Assembly: GCA_900548775.1 (NCBI GenBank)
Contig: URLM01000011.1
Span: 1 to 46,187 of the forward strand
Length of the DNA stretch: 46,187 bases
Reading direction: 5' to 3'
Source of the DNA: an uncultured Olsenella sp.
GTDB lineage: Bacteria > Actinomycetota > Coriobacteriia > Coriobacteriales > Atopobiaceae
Within the stretch, counting starts at the first letter, position 1; each line of letters opens with the position of its first letter. Positions 7,415 through 15,584 of the stretch are shown in pieces. The position numbers and the translations under genes were made by a program. A model generated the notes under the pieces. It saw nothing but the letters and a program-made list of their open reading frames with translations. It was not told the origin of the DNA and searched no databases.

Positions 7415-9082
7415 ATGGCAAAGTCAGATATCGAGATTGCCCAAGAGGCGAAGATGCTCCCCATTACCGAGGTCGCCAAGAAGGCGGGGTTGGGTCCCGA
7501 GCAGCTGGAGCTCTACGGAAACTACAAGGCAAAGGTCGACATCCACGCCTTCTCTAACACGCCCATGAAGGGCAAGCTCATTCTGGTCACCGCCATCAAC
7601 CCCACGCCCGCAGGCGAGGGCAAGACCACCACGTCCGTGGGACTTGAGGACGCCCTCTGCAAGATGGGCAAGAACGCCATGCTTTGCCTGCGCGAACCTT
7701 CGCTTGGCCCCGTCTTTGGCATCAAGGGTGGCGCCGCGGGCGGCGGGTACGCCCAGGTTGTCCCCATGGAGGACATCAACCTGCACTTCACCGGTGACTT
7801 TCACGCCATCGGTGCGGCCAACAACCTCTGCGCTGCCATGCTGGACAACCACATCAAGCAGGGCAACGCCCTTGGCATCGACCCGCGCCGCATCGTGTGG
7901 AAGCGCTGCGTCGACATGAACGACCGCCAGCTCAGGAGCATCGTGGACGGCCTGGGTGGCGTTGCCAACGGCATGCCGCGCGAGGATGGCTTCGACATCA
8001 CCGTGGCCTCCGAGGTCATGGCTTGCTTCTGCCTGGCCACCGACCTCATGGATCTCAAGGCGCGTCTCGGTCGCATGGTTATTGCCTACACCTTTGACCG
8101 AAAGCCCGTCACGGTCCACGACATCCACGCCGAGGGAGCCATGACGGCGCTGCTCAAGGATGCCATCAAGCCCAACCTTGTGCAGACGCTCGAGAACAAC
8201 CCCGCCTTTGTGCACGGCGGCCCGTTCGCCAACATCGCGCACGGCTGCAACTCCGTCGAGGCAACAACCACAGCCCTCAAGCTCGCCGACTACGTGGTGA
8301 CCGAGGCAGGCTTTGGCGCAGACCTTGGCGCCGAGAAGTTCCTTGACATCAAGAGCCGCTACGCCGGCCTGCACCCCGATGCAGTCGTGCTGGTTGCCAC
8401 CGTCCGTGCGCTCAAGTACAACGGCGGCGTTCCCAAGAACGAGCTCACCGCAGAGAACCTCGACGCCGTCAAGGCGGGTCTTCCCAACCTGCTCCGTCAT
8501 GTCTCCAACATCAAGGACGTCTTCAAGCTTCCGGTGGTCGTTGCCATCAACGCGTTCCCCACGGACACCGCTGCCGAGCTCAGGCTCGTCGAGGACGAGT
8601 GCAACAAGCTCGGCGTGAACGTTGCCCTTTCCGAGGTCTGGGCAAAGGGCGGCGAGGGCGGCCTGGCGCTTGCCAAGGAGGTCGTGCGCCTCTGCGAGCA
8701 GCCCAACGACTTCCAGTTTGCCTACGACCTTGATGACACGATTGCCAACAAGCTCAATGCCATCGCCACCAAGATCTACCACGCCGACGGCGTGGACTAT
8801 ACCACCAAGGCGGCCAAGCAGCTCAAGGAGCTGGAGGAGCAGGGCTTTGGCAAGCTTCCCATCTGCGTTGCCAAGACGCAGTACTCCTTCACCGACGACC
8901 AGCACAAGCTCGGTGCCCCCGAGGGCTTCCGCATCACCGTGCGCAACCTCAAGGTCTCCGCAGGCGCAGGGTTTATCGTGGCGCTCACGGGCGACATCAT
9001 GACGATGCCCGGACTCCCCAAGGTGCCGGCCGCCGAGAAGATCGACGTGACGCCTGACGGCAAGATCGTCGGGCTGTTCTAG
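7415..9082 (+). CDS. fhs: Formate-tetrahydrofolate ligase
   Basis: 555 residues, the usual length. It catalyses formate + ATP + THF to 10-formyl-THF, the entry of formate into the C1 pool. The ATP-binding loop TPAGEGKTT is at 64-72, followed by REPSLGPVFGIKGGAAGGG, a hallmark of the family; NLHFTGDFHAI and EAGFGADLGAEKF are also present. ATG follows GGAAGTCAGGAG. It heads a C1/folate gene group (fchA, folD, folE, folC) but is separated from fchA by 223 bp with a long hairpin. It has a 500-bp upstream region with a duplicated motif, so it may be regulated separately. Confidence 0.97.
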   Translation: MAKSDIEIAQEAKMLPITEVAKKAGLGPEQLELYGNYKAKVDIHAFSNTPMKGKLILVTAINPTPAGEGKTTTSVGLEDALCKMGKNAMLCLREPSLGPVFGIKGGAAGGGYAQVVPMEDINLHFTGDFHAIGAANNLCAAMLDNHIKQGNALGIDPRRIVWKRCVDMNDRQLRSIVDGLGGVANGMPREDGFDITVASEVMACFCLATDLMDLKARLGRMVIAYTFDRKPVTVHDIHAEGAMTALLKDAIKPNLVQTLENNPAFVHGGPFANIAHGCNSVEATTTALKLADYVVTEAGFGADLGAEKFLDIKSRYAGLHPDAVVLVATVRALKYNGGVPKNELTAENLDAVKAGLPNLLRHVSNIKDVFKLPVVVAINAFPTDTAAELRLVEDECNKLGVNVALSEVWAKGGEGGLALAKEVVRLCEQPNDFQFAYDLDDTIANKLNAIATKIYHADGVDYTTKAAKQLKELEEQGFGKLPICVAKTQYSFTDDQHKLGAPEGFRITVRNLKVSAGAGFIVALTGDIMTMPGLPKVPAAEKIDVTPDGKIVGLF

Positions 9083-9097
9083 GGGCGCCTGGGGCGG

Positions 9098-9162
9098 CCC
9101 CGGAAATCACGCGAAGGTGCTTCGCGCATTGCGCTCAGAAACCTTCGCTTAGATTTCCGGGG
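9098..9162. repeat. Long interrupted hairpin between fhs and fchA
   Basis: Two nested perfect stems: an outer 11-bp pair (9098-9108 with 9152-9162, CCCCGGAAATC/GATTTCCGGGG) and an inner 8-bp pair (GCGAAGGT 9111-9118 with ACCTTCGC 9141-9148). No T-run follows, so it is not a classical terminator on the plus strand. It could cause attenuation or processing between fhs and fchA. Confidence 0.65.
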
Positions 9163-9305
9163 TCGCTACTCGATGCCTCTGGCAGCCCGACGGCGCTTGT
9201 CCCCCTTGGCGGCTCGTCGTGCTTCTCGGCGGGCTCCTTGGGGAGTCGCTTGGGCGCGCTTCTATCATTTTCTTTCTTCGGATGATTCCTTCTATGGGAG
9301 GGTTC

Positions 9306-9953
9306 ATGGATACTGTCGCGGATATGCGGGTGGGGGAGTTCTCGGACGTGCTCTCCTCCAAGGCCCCCGTGCCTGGTGGGGGCGGGGCCTCTGCGGTTGC
9401 TGCCGCTGTGGGCGCCTCGCTTGGTCAGATGGTCGCTAGTCTCACGCTTGGCAAGAAGAGGTACGCAGACGTCCAAGGTCGCATCGAGGAGCTGATCCCT
9501 CGCTTCGAGGCGGTGCGCGACGAGCTTCTCGTCCTGGCGGACGAGGATGCCAAGGCCTTCGAGCCGCTCTCACGCGCCTATGGGCTTCCCAAGGGGACCG
9601 AAGAGGAGCGTGCGCACAAGGCCGAGGTCATGGAGGCGGCGCTGCGCTCTGCCTGCGAGCCGCCCCTCAAGATCATGGAGAAGACCTGCGAGGCGATTGA
9701 CCTGGTAGACGAGATAAGCCACATCGGGACCAGGATTGCAATAAGCGATGCCGGCGCTGGTGCCACGCTTCTTTCGGCCGCGCTCAAGGCCGTGAGCCTC
9801 AACATCTTCATCAACGCCAAGTCGATGGGGGACCGCGAGTATGCAGAGGACCTTCTGTCCCGCACCCAAGAGATGCTCGACGAGGGATGCAAGAAGGCAG
9901 ACAATGCCTATCTGCGCGTAGAGAGGGGAATTCGTTGGCCGAGCAAGTATTAA
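9306..9953 (+). CDS. fchA: Methenyl-THF cyclohydrolase (FchA / cyclodeaminase family)
   Basis: 215 residues, matching stand-alone formimidoyl-THF cyclodeaminase/cyclohydrolase proteins. The N-terminal signature PVPGGGGASAVAAAVGASLG (21-40) binds folate in this family. It should interconvert 10-formyl-THF and 5,10-methenyl-THF, between Fhs and FolD. The ATG at 9306 has GGGAGG just upstream; in-frame starts at 9219 and 9294 lack this. Its end overlaps folD by 19 bp, suggesting translational coupling. The adjacent FolD has lost cyclohydrolase residues, so this protein most likely carries that step alone. Confidence 0.9.
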   Translation: MDTVADMRVGEFSDVLSSKAPVPGGGGASAVAAAVGASLGQMVASLTLGKKRYADVQGRIEELIPRFEAVRDELLVLADEDAKAFEPLSRAYGLPKGTEEERAHKAEVMEAALRSACEPPLKIMEKTCEAIDLVDEISHIGTRIAISDAGAGATLLSAALKAVSLNIFINAKSMGDREYAEDLLSRTQEMLDEGCKKADNAYLRVERGIRWPSKY

Positions 9954-10792
9954 AGGGCGCACCGGTCGCGAAGGCGCTCATAGAACGACTTGTGCCTCAG
10001 GTGGAGGAGCTGGTCTCCCAAGGCGTGTGTCCCACGCTTGCCATCGTGCGCGTGGGGGAGCGGGAGGACGACCTCTCCTACGAGCGCGGGGCGACAAAGC
10101 GAGCGGAGAAGGTGGGTCTCGGCCTGCGCAAGTTCGCGCTGCCCGCGGATTGCTCTCAGGAGCGGTTGGCCGGCGTGATCCGCGAGGTCAACGAGGATGC
10201 GTCCATCCATGGCTGCCTTCTCTTCCGGCCGCTCCCCAAGACCTTGGACGAGGCCGCCATCTGCGCCTTGCTCGACCCCGCGAAGGATGTGGACTGCATC
10301 ACGCAAGGCTCCCTCTATGGCGTCTTTGCAGGCCAGCCGGTTGGCTTTCCGCCCTGCACCGCCGAGGCCGTGGTCGAGCTTCTCGACTACTACCAGGTTC
10401 CGCTCGAGGGTGCCAAGGTCACCGTGATTGGCCGCTCGCTCGTTATAGGCAAGCCCGTCTCAATGATGCTCCAGGCGAGAAACGCCACCGTGACCATGTG
10501 CCATACCCGCACGCGCGATCTTGCGGCCACCTGCCGCGATGCGGATATCGTTGTTGCTGCGGCAGGTCACATTGGCACGGTTGGGGCTGCGTGTGCCTCT
10601 CCCCAGCAGGTGGTGGTCGACGTGGGCATCAATTGGGACGAGAAGGCAGGCAAGCTCGTGGGTGACGTGGACTTCGATGCCGTCGAGCCCGTCGTGCGCG
10701 CCATCACGCCCGTCCCGGGTGGTGTTGGCTCCGTGACCACGGCGGTGCTCGCGAAGCACGTGGTCGAGGCGGCTCAGAGGACTGTGAGGTAG
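9935..10792 (+). CDS. folD: Methylene-THF dehydrogenase (FolD-type, probably monofunctional)
   Basis: 285 residues from a TTG start at 9935 with GAGAGGGG upstream, overlapping fchA. The fold and NADP-binding region are clear: VIGRSLVIGKPVSMML, VVDVGIN and ITPVPGGVGSVTTAVL. Two residues needed for cyclohydrolase activity in bifunctional FolD are changed. The lysine four positions after the conserved Tyr (E. coli K54) is A53 in YERGATK, and the glutamine of VQLPLP (E. coli Q98) is F97 in LLFRPLP. I infer that it only oxidises/reduces methylene- and methenyl-THF, with FchA performing hydrolysis. Similar YERGA-type FolD proteins occur beside FchA in clostridia, from memory. Confidence 0.93.
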   Translation: MAEQVLKGAPVAKALIERLVPQVEELVSQGVCPTLAIVRVGEREDDLSYERGATKRAEKVGLGLRKFALPADCSQERLAGVIREVNEDASIHGCLLFRPLPKTLDEAAICALLDPAKDVDCITQGSLYGVFAGQPVGFPPCTAEAVVELLDYYQVPLEGAKVTVIGRSLVIGKPVSMMLQARNATVTMCHTRTRDLAATCRDADIVVAAAGHIGTVGAACASPQQVVVDVGINWDEKAGKLVGDVDFDAVEPVVRAITPVPGGVGSVTTAVLAKHVVEAAQRTVR

Positions 10793-10794
10793 CG

Positions 10795-11388
10795 GTGGAC
10801 AACAACATGGAGACACAATACGGGCGCCTCGACAAGCCCCGCGTAGAGGCGGCGGTTCGAGAGTTTCTTCTCGCCATTGGCGAGGATCCAGACAGGGAGG
10901 GTCTCCAGGGCACGCCGGACCGCGTTGCGCGCGCGTGTGAGGAAATCTTTGGCGGCATGCAGGAGGACCCTGCTACCTACCTGCGCAAACAGTTCCGTGA
11001 GCCGGGCAACGAGGAGATGGTCGTCGTGCGCGATATCCCGTTCTCCTCGATGTGTGAGCATCATCTGTTGCCCTTTGTTGGCCATGCGCACGTCTGCTAC
11101 ATTCCGCGGGACGGCCGCATCACGGGGCTCTCGAAGATTGCCCGTTGCGTGTCTGGCTTTGCTCGCCGGCCACAGCTTCAGGAGCGCCTCACAGGGCAGA
11201 TTGCCGACGCCATGGTCCGAGAGCTCGACCCGCTCGGGGTCCTCGTTGTGATCGAGGCGGAGCACACCTGCATGACCATTCGCGGAATCCGCACCCCCGG
11301 AGCAAAGACTGTCACCTCGGCCGTGCGCGGCTGTCTCAAGAGCGACTCGAAGAGCCGTGCCGAGGCGCTGAGGCTGCTGGGGCTCTAG
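10795..11388 (+). CDS. folE: GTP cyclohydrolase I
   Basis: 197 residues. It converts GTP to 7,8-dihydroneopterin triphosphate, the first committed step of folate synthesis. Zinc ligands and catalytic residues are present: MCEHHLLPFVGHAHVCYIP near residue 80-98 and IEAEHTCMTIRGIRTPGAKTVTS near 154-176. It starts at GTG 10795, only 2 bp after the folD stop with GAGGT upstream; ATG 10807 is an alternative. It lies in an apparent operon fchA-folD-folE-folC. Other folate synthesis genes (folB, folK, folP) are not in the window. Confidence 0.95.
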   Translation: MDNNMETQYGRLDKPRVEAAVREFLLAIGEDPDREGLQGTPDRVARACEEIFGGMQEDPATYLRKQFREPGNEEMVVVRDIPFSSMCEHHLLPFVGHAHVCYIPRDGRITGLSKIARCVSGFARRPQLQERLTGQIADAMVRELDPLGVLVVIEAEHTCMTIRGIRTPGAKTVTSAVRGCLKSDSKSRAEALRLLGL

Positions 11389-11449
11389 GCCGTATGACCA
11401 TGGCCCTGTGACACGCACCGTATCGCAAGAAGGGATATATAGGCTCACC

Positions 11450-12895
11450 ATGACCTACCAGCTTCCGTTCGACGTTCCCCACACAACCTACGACGAGGCG
11501 TTGGGGATCCTGCACTCCGCGCTGCGCTTTGGCATCTGTCCTATGCTCGAGAGCGTGGAGGATATGCTCGCCGAGCTGGGAAACCCCGACCTTGCCTTTA
11601 AGAGCGTCCAGATCGCAGGCACCAACGGCAAGACCTCAACCGCGCGCTTTGCGGCGGCTATTCTGCGTGGCGAGAGGCTTCGCACGGCGCTCTACACCTC
11701 GCCCGAGCTGGTGAGCTACACCGAGCGCATGGAGGTGGCAGGCCACCCCGTCCCCGAGGAAGCCTTCGCGCGCGGCATCGTGGCGGCCCAGGAGGCAGGG
11801 CGGCGCGTGAACGCGCGTCGCACGGCGGCGGGCGAGAGACCCTATGACATCACCGAGTTCGACCTGCTCACCGTTGCGGCGTGCGTGGTGTTCGCCGAGG
11901 CGGACGTGGACGTGGCCGTGCTCGAGTGCGGCATGGGAGGGCGCTGGGACGCCACCTCCGCCGTGAAGTCCATAAAGAGCGTCGCCATAACGGGCATCGG
12001 CCTCGACCACATGCGCATTCTGGGCGACACCCTGGAGAAGATCGCTGGCGAGAAGGCCGCCATCATCAAACGGGGTCGCACCTGCGTGCTGGGCGTGGGA
12101 ACGGCGACGCCAGACTCCATGGAGGACGTATTTCTCGACCAGTGCTCGCGCGAGGGCGTCGTGCCCACGCTCCTGCGTCCCGAGATGCTCGCGGACGCAG
12201 CGGGAGAGATGCACCCCGGCGTGCCCCGCGTGCACGATGACCTTCCACACGCAACGTACCGCGTGGTGGAGAAGCCCAACCGCATAGGTGGCTCACTCGT
12301 GCTCGACGTGCGAACCACGCGCACCTCGTATGCGGAGGTGAGCGCCCTCAAGCCCACCTACCAAGCGGCAAACGTGGCATGTGCGGTTCAGCTTGCCGAG
12401 GACTACCTAGGCCGACCGCTGGACGCCGAGAAGCTCTTTGACTCCGTAGTCACCTGTCCCACCCCGGGACGCTTCGACGTGGTGCGCGCCGAGCCCGTGG
12501 CGCTCGTGGACGCCTGTCACAACCCGCAGAGCGTGCAGACCTTCCTCACGGCAGTTCGTGCTGTTGCACCTGAGGTGGGGGAGCGGCCAGCGCTTCTCTG
12601 CGCGGTTCTCGCTGACAAGGACGTCGAGGGTATCGTGCGCCTGCTGGCCCCGGAGTTCCCGCGCGTCTTTTGCACGCAGACCTCCTCGCCACGCGCCCTT
12701 CCCGCCGGCGAGCTTGCGGCGCTCTTCTCGGCTGTGGGAAATGCACCAATCGCTACGTTTGGCTCGGTTCCCGAGGCGGTGGATGCGCTCGCGGGAGAGG
12801 CGTTTGTCGCCTGCGGGTCCATCACTACGGCCGGAGAGGTGACGGGCATTTATCGTCCTGGCGTTCAAAACCGCGGTCAGAAGCCATGGGGCTAG
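11450..12895 (+). CDS. folC: Folylpolyglutamate/dihydrofolate synthase
   Basis: 481 residues from ATG 11450. It adds glutamates to folates (and perhaps glutamate to dihydropteroate), keeping them in the cell. The Mur-ligase fold is visible: P-loop IAGTNGKTSTARF near 45-57, ECGMGGRWDATSA, GLDHMRILGDTLEKIAGEKAAIIK, and the C-terminal domain with VDACHNPQS. AAGAAGGGA lies 14 nt upstream of ATG 11450. An earlier in-frame GTG at 11408 lacks a ribosome binding site. It is 61 bp after folE and belongs with the folate gene group. Confidence 0.93.
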   Translation: MTYQLPFDVPHTTYDEALGILHSALRFGICPMLESVEDMLAELGNPDLAFKSVQIAGTNGKTSTARFAAAILRGERLRTALYTSPELVSYTERMEVAGHPVPEEAFARGIVAAQEAGRRVNARRTAAGERPYDITEFDLLTVAACVVFAEADVDVAVLECGMGGRWDATSAVKSIKSVAITGIGLDHMRILGDTLEKIAGEKAAIIKRGRTCVLGVGTATPDSMEDVFLDQCSREGVVPTLLRPEMLADAAGEMHPGVPRVHDDLPHATYRVVEKPNRIGGSLVLDVRTTRTSYAEVSALKPTYQAANVACAVQLAEDYLGRPLDAEKLFDSVVTCPTPGRFDVVRAEPVALVDACHNPQSVQTFLTAVRAVAPEVGERPALLCAVLADKDVEGIVRLLAPEFPRVFCTQTSSPRALPAGELAALFSAVGNAPIATFGSVPEAVDALAGEAFVACGSITTAGEVTGIYRPGVQNRGQKPWG

Positions 12896-13007
12896 GCAAA
12901 ACTGCCGTTCATGGAGCCGTCTCCCGTGACGCCCTCTCACCGTACGAGAGTTCGAGTACGATGAAATTGCGAACAGATGATTACTCACGCGAGCGAGAGG
13001 GGATGTC

Positions 13008-14000
13008 ATGGGTTTCAAGAAGGTTGTTGTTGCAGGCGGAGGCGTTCTGGGTTCGCAGATTGCGCTCCAGACTGCCTACTGGGGTTACGACGTCACCATC
13101 TGGCTGCGTTCTGAGAGCTCCATTGGTCGTTGCCAGCCCAAGCTGGACAAGTTCGAGCAGCAGTACCTTGAGGCTATCGAGGGCATGAAGGCCGCCAAGA
13201 GCGCGAGCGACCCCGCCTGGTGCCCTGGCCTTGCAGACTTCGATACCTTTGATGCTGAGGAGTGCTCTGCTCGTGCGCGCAAGGCGCACGACGGGATGAA
13301 GCTCGAGCTTGACCTCGGCAAGGCTGTTTCCGACGCCGACCTCGTTATCGAGTCGATGGCAGAGGTGGCAGACCAGAAGGCGGACTTCTTCAAGAAGGTC
13401 GCCCCGCTCATGCCCGAGAAGACTATCATCGTCACCAACTCCTCGTCGCTCCTGCCATCGCAGTTCACGAAGGACACCGGGCGCCCTGACCGCTACCTCG
13501 CGCTGCACTTTGCCAACTCCATCTGGAAGCACAACGTGACCGAGGTCATGGTGCAGTGCGAGACGAGCGACGCCTCGTTCAACGCGGTGCTTGACTTTGC
13601 CCGCGGCATTCACATGCAGCCGCTGCCGGTGAAGAAGGAGAAGGCAGGCTACCTGCTCAACTCCCAGCTGGTGCCCTGGCTCCTCTCGGGTCTCGACCTC
13701 TATGCCAACGGGATTTCCGATCCCGAGAGCATCGACAAGGCCTGGACTTCGGGCACCGGTGCCCCAAAGGGGCCGTTCCAGGTGTTCGATACGGTTGGCC
13801 TCACCACTGCGATGAACATCGTCGAGCAGTACCAGAAGGTGCCTGGTATCGTTACCCCGCTCCTCAGGAAGATGATGCTGCCCTATAACTTCAAGGGCAT
13901 GAAGGCGGTCCTGCAGAAGTACATCGACGAGGGCAAGCTTGGCATGGCGGCTGGCGAGGGCTTCTACAAGTACGACGAGAACGGCGACATCATCAGGTAG
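13008..14000 (+). CDS. 3-hydroxyacyl-CoA dehydrogenase-type NAD-dependent enzyme
   Basis: 330 residues, somewhat longer than clostridial 3-hydroxybutyryl-CoA dehydrogenase (about 282). NAD-binding VVVAGGGVLGSQIA is at 6-19, VIESMAEVADQKADFFKKV at the end of the Rossmann domain, then TNSSSLLPSQ and LHFANSIWKHNVTEVM in place of the usual HFFNP stretch. The C-terminal helical domain has LLNSQLVPWL. The catalytic His is present; the change after it suggests a substrate other than short acyl-CoA, or simply a divergent clade. No thiolase or crotonase gene is nearby, so a complete butyrate-type route cannot be claimed. ATG follows GAGAGGGG. A strong terminator follows. Confidence 0.85.
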   Translation: MGFKKVVVAGGGVLGSQIALQTAYWGYDVTIWLRSESSIGRCQPKLDKFEQQYLEAIEGMKAAKSASDPAWCPGLADFDTFDAEECSARARKAHDGMKLELDLGKAVSDADLVIESMAEVADQKADFFKKVAPLMPEKTIIVTNSSSLLPSQFTKDTGRPDRYLALHFANSIWKHNVTEVMVQCETSDASFNAVLDFARGIHMQPLPVKKEKAGYLLNSQLVPWLLSGLDLYANGISDPESIDKAWTSGTGAPKGPFQVFDTVGLTTAMNIVEQYQKVPGIVTPLLRKMMLPYNFKGMKAVLQKYIDEGKLGMAAGEGFYKYDENGDIIR

Positions 14001-14018
14001 CTCCATTCGCACAGGCGA

Positions 14019-14060
14019 GGGCCGCCTTACCCCGGGTCTCCGGGAGGGCGGCCCTTTTCT
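14019..14060 (+). terminator. Intrinsic terminator after the hydroxyacyl-CoA dehydrogenase gene
   Basis: GGGCCGCC (14019-14026) pairs with GGCGGCCC (14047-14054), followed by TTTTCT. It closes the transcript. Confidence 0.87.
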
Positions 14061-14204
14061 CCGTGTCCGACTCGGCACTGATAGGATTGCTCCCCAACAT
14101 ATGGGAGTGTTGTTGACGCTACGTCCGCATTGTGTGGAGAAACGTGCGATGCGTGTGGCTCTCCGTCGCGCGGGGCTCAGGTTGCAGGCATTCTCGGCCA
14201 CATC

Positions 14205-14213
14205 TGATACAAT
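14205..14213 (+). promoter_or_regulatory. Extended -10 promoter element
   Basis: TGATACAAT matches an extended -10 (TGn plus TACAAT) about 85 bp upstream of the zinc-ribbon membrane protein gene. A TTGCAG at 14182 is too far (20 bp) to be a good -35, which is tolerable with an extended -10. Confidence 0.45.
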
Positions 14214-14297
14214 CTTCAATCGCGTTTCTCGGTAGCGCCTTTGGCAGCTGGAAGCCAGGCGCCATGAACATCTGTGCCAACAAGAGGAGTCCAGGGA

Positions 14298-14729
14298 ATG
14301 CAAGACCTTATCGACCAAATTCTCACGCCCGAGGTCAGGATGGTCCTGTACCTCCTGGTTGTGTGCGTTGTCATGCTCTACGTCCTCTCCATCGTCTACG
14401 TCATTCGCGATGCGCAGCGTCGTGGTGCCGAGCCTTGGTGGATGTGGGCAATCATCTCGGTCATTCCCATCGTTGGCCTTCTCGCCTATGTCATTCTTCG
14501 TCCCAGCTCCTACCTCATTGACCGCGAGGAGCAGGACCTTGACATCGCACTGCGCGAGCACCAGCTCTCGCACTACGGTATCTGCCCCAAGTGCGGCGCC
14601 CCTATTGACCGCGACTTCGTGGTATGCCCCATCTGCAACACCCAGGTGAGGAACGTCTGCCCCACGTGCCACCGACCGCTCAACGCCGACTGGAAGGTGT
14701 GCCCGTACTGCCGTACGCGCATCCAGTAG
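14298..14729 (+). CDS. Membrane protein with C-terminal double zinc ribbon
   Basis: 143 residues from ATG 14298, preceded by GAGGAGTCCAGGGA. Two transmembrane helices (about 13-36 and 48-68) are joined by a short basic-charged loop (RDAQRRGAEPWW). A cytoplasmic-looking tail carries two CxxC...CxxC ribbons: C96/C99/C110/C113 and C121/C124/C135/C138. Such double zinc ribbon membrane proteins are common in Coriobacteriia and Actinobacteria but have no agreed function; protein-protein or nucleic-acid contact is typical of the ribbon. It has its own promoter-like element and terminator, so it is monocistronic. Confidence 0.88.
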   Translation: MQDLIDQILTPEVRMVLYLLVVCVVMLYVLSIVYVIRDAQRRGAEPWWMWAIISVIPIVGLLAYVILRPSSYLIDREEQDLDIALREHQLSHYGICPKCGAPIDRDFVVCPICNTQVRNVCPTCHRPLNADWKVCPYCRTRIQ

Positions 14730-14753
14730 GCGCGCGGTACACAGCAACGATGA

Positions 14754-14784
14754 GGACCTCGCTTCGGCGGGGTCCTTTTCTTTT
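14754..14784 (+). terminator. UUCG-tetraloop terminator after the zinc-ribbon gene
   Basis: GGACCTCGC (14754-14762), loop TTCG, GCGGGGTCC (14767-14775), then TTTTCTTTT. A textbook intrinsic terminator with one G-U pair. Confidence 0.93.
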
Positions 14785-14790
14785 GGTGTG

Positions 14791-15131
14791 GCGCCGGAGG
14801 GCGCTTCTCGTACGGGATTCCGTCGAAACCCCAGGTCCCGGTGCCGTTTTCTCGCCGGAGGACCCTTCTCGTACGTAATCCCGTCGGGAATCCCTGCTCC
14901 GGCGCCGTATTCTCGCCGGAGGGCGCGTTTTCGCGGCGAGGAAAGACAAAATTCCTGCTCCGGCGTCATATATTCTCCGGAAGGCCCATCTCGTACGTGA
15001 TCCCGTCCGAAGTCCCCGCCCCGGCGACATTTCGGCGCCGGAAGGGCCTTCTCGTACGTGATTCCGTCCGAAGTCCTGGCTCCGGCGCCGTATTCTCGCC
15101 GGAGAGTTCGTTTTCGCAGCGAGGAAAGATA
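14791..15131 (+). repeat. 61-bp palindromic tandem array A
   Basis: Degenerate tandem units with exact 61-bp spacing: the CGCCGGAG (or variant) half-sites fall at 14792, 14853, 14914, 14975, 15036 and 15097. Each unit ends with its inverse (CTCCGGCG...), so every unit junction can form a hairpin. The connector is either of type TCTCGTACGnnATcCCGTCgG (at 14806, 14867, 14989, 15050) or of type GTTTTCGCnGCGAGGAAAGA. The same units occur at 18129 and 39454. No gene is supported inside. Confidence 0.88.
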
Positions 15132-15584
15132 AAATGAAGGGCGCGTTTTCGCAGGGCCCCCGGCGAGCCCAGCGAGGTTTACCGCGTGTGCGTTTAGCGT
15201 CCCTGCCACAAGTACCGCGCTCTGGTGTAGAGTATTCGCTGTCTGCGCAACCGCAGGCAGCGCAGGTGATCCCATTCGCCTCCGGGCGACGGTGTCGCGT
15301 GCGCCCGCAGAAGTGCCACTAATGCGTGGGGGAGTCAGTAGGGAATGCGCCACATGAGCGACGTGCACATGTACCGTAAGACTAGGGGTGCGGCTTGCAC
15401 CCACGCTTTTCTCGCCACGCGTACCACTACCACGGTGACTATCTAGGCGGCTGTCCCTCACCTGGCCCTTGCGCCATGTGACAGTCGCCGTTATGCGAAG
15501 CGCCGCACGGCGCGGCCCGCAGTATTCTCGCAGTCCATAGTCTGGGGAGTTATCTCAGAACCATCCCCAAGGAAGAGGTTTCTC
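15132..15584 (+). promoter_or_regulatory. Structured leader region of thrS
   Basis: About 450 bp without a gene. Stable structures include GGGTGC-GGCTT-GCACCC near 15391-15407 followed by ACGCTTTTCT, and a long hairpin with 10-bp arms (15446-15455 with 15480-15489, one G-U pair) that contains nested CAC/GTG and GGC/GCC pairs. GCGCCG-CA-CGGCGC lies at 15500-15513. I looked for T-box hallmarks (the conserved AGGGTGGnACCGCG core) and did not find them. A leader that controls thrS is plausible but the type is unknown. Confidence 0.4.

Noticed and set aside
11408..11449. Upstream GTG start for folC
   Set aside because: No Shine-Dalgarno sequence; the family N-terminus aligns better from ATG 11450.
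14791..15131. CRISPR array reading of the 61-bp repeats
   Set aside because: Divergence is spread over the whole unit, there are no identical repeats separated by unique spacers, and no cas gene is present.
15132..15584. T-box riboswitch for thrS
   Set aside because: The leader is long and structured, but I find neither the conserved T-box core nor a convincing specifier loop; only loose ACCGCG matches occur.
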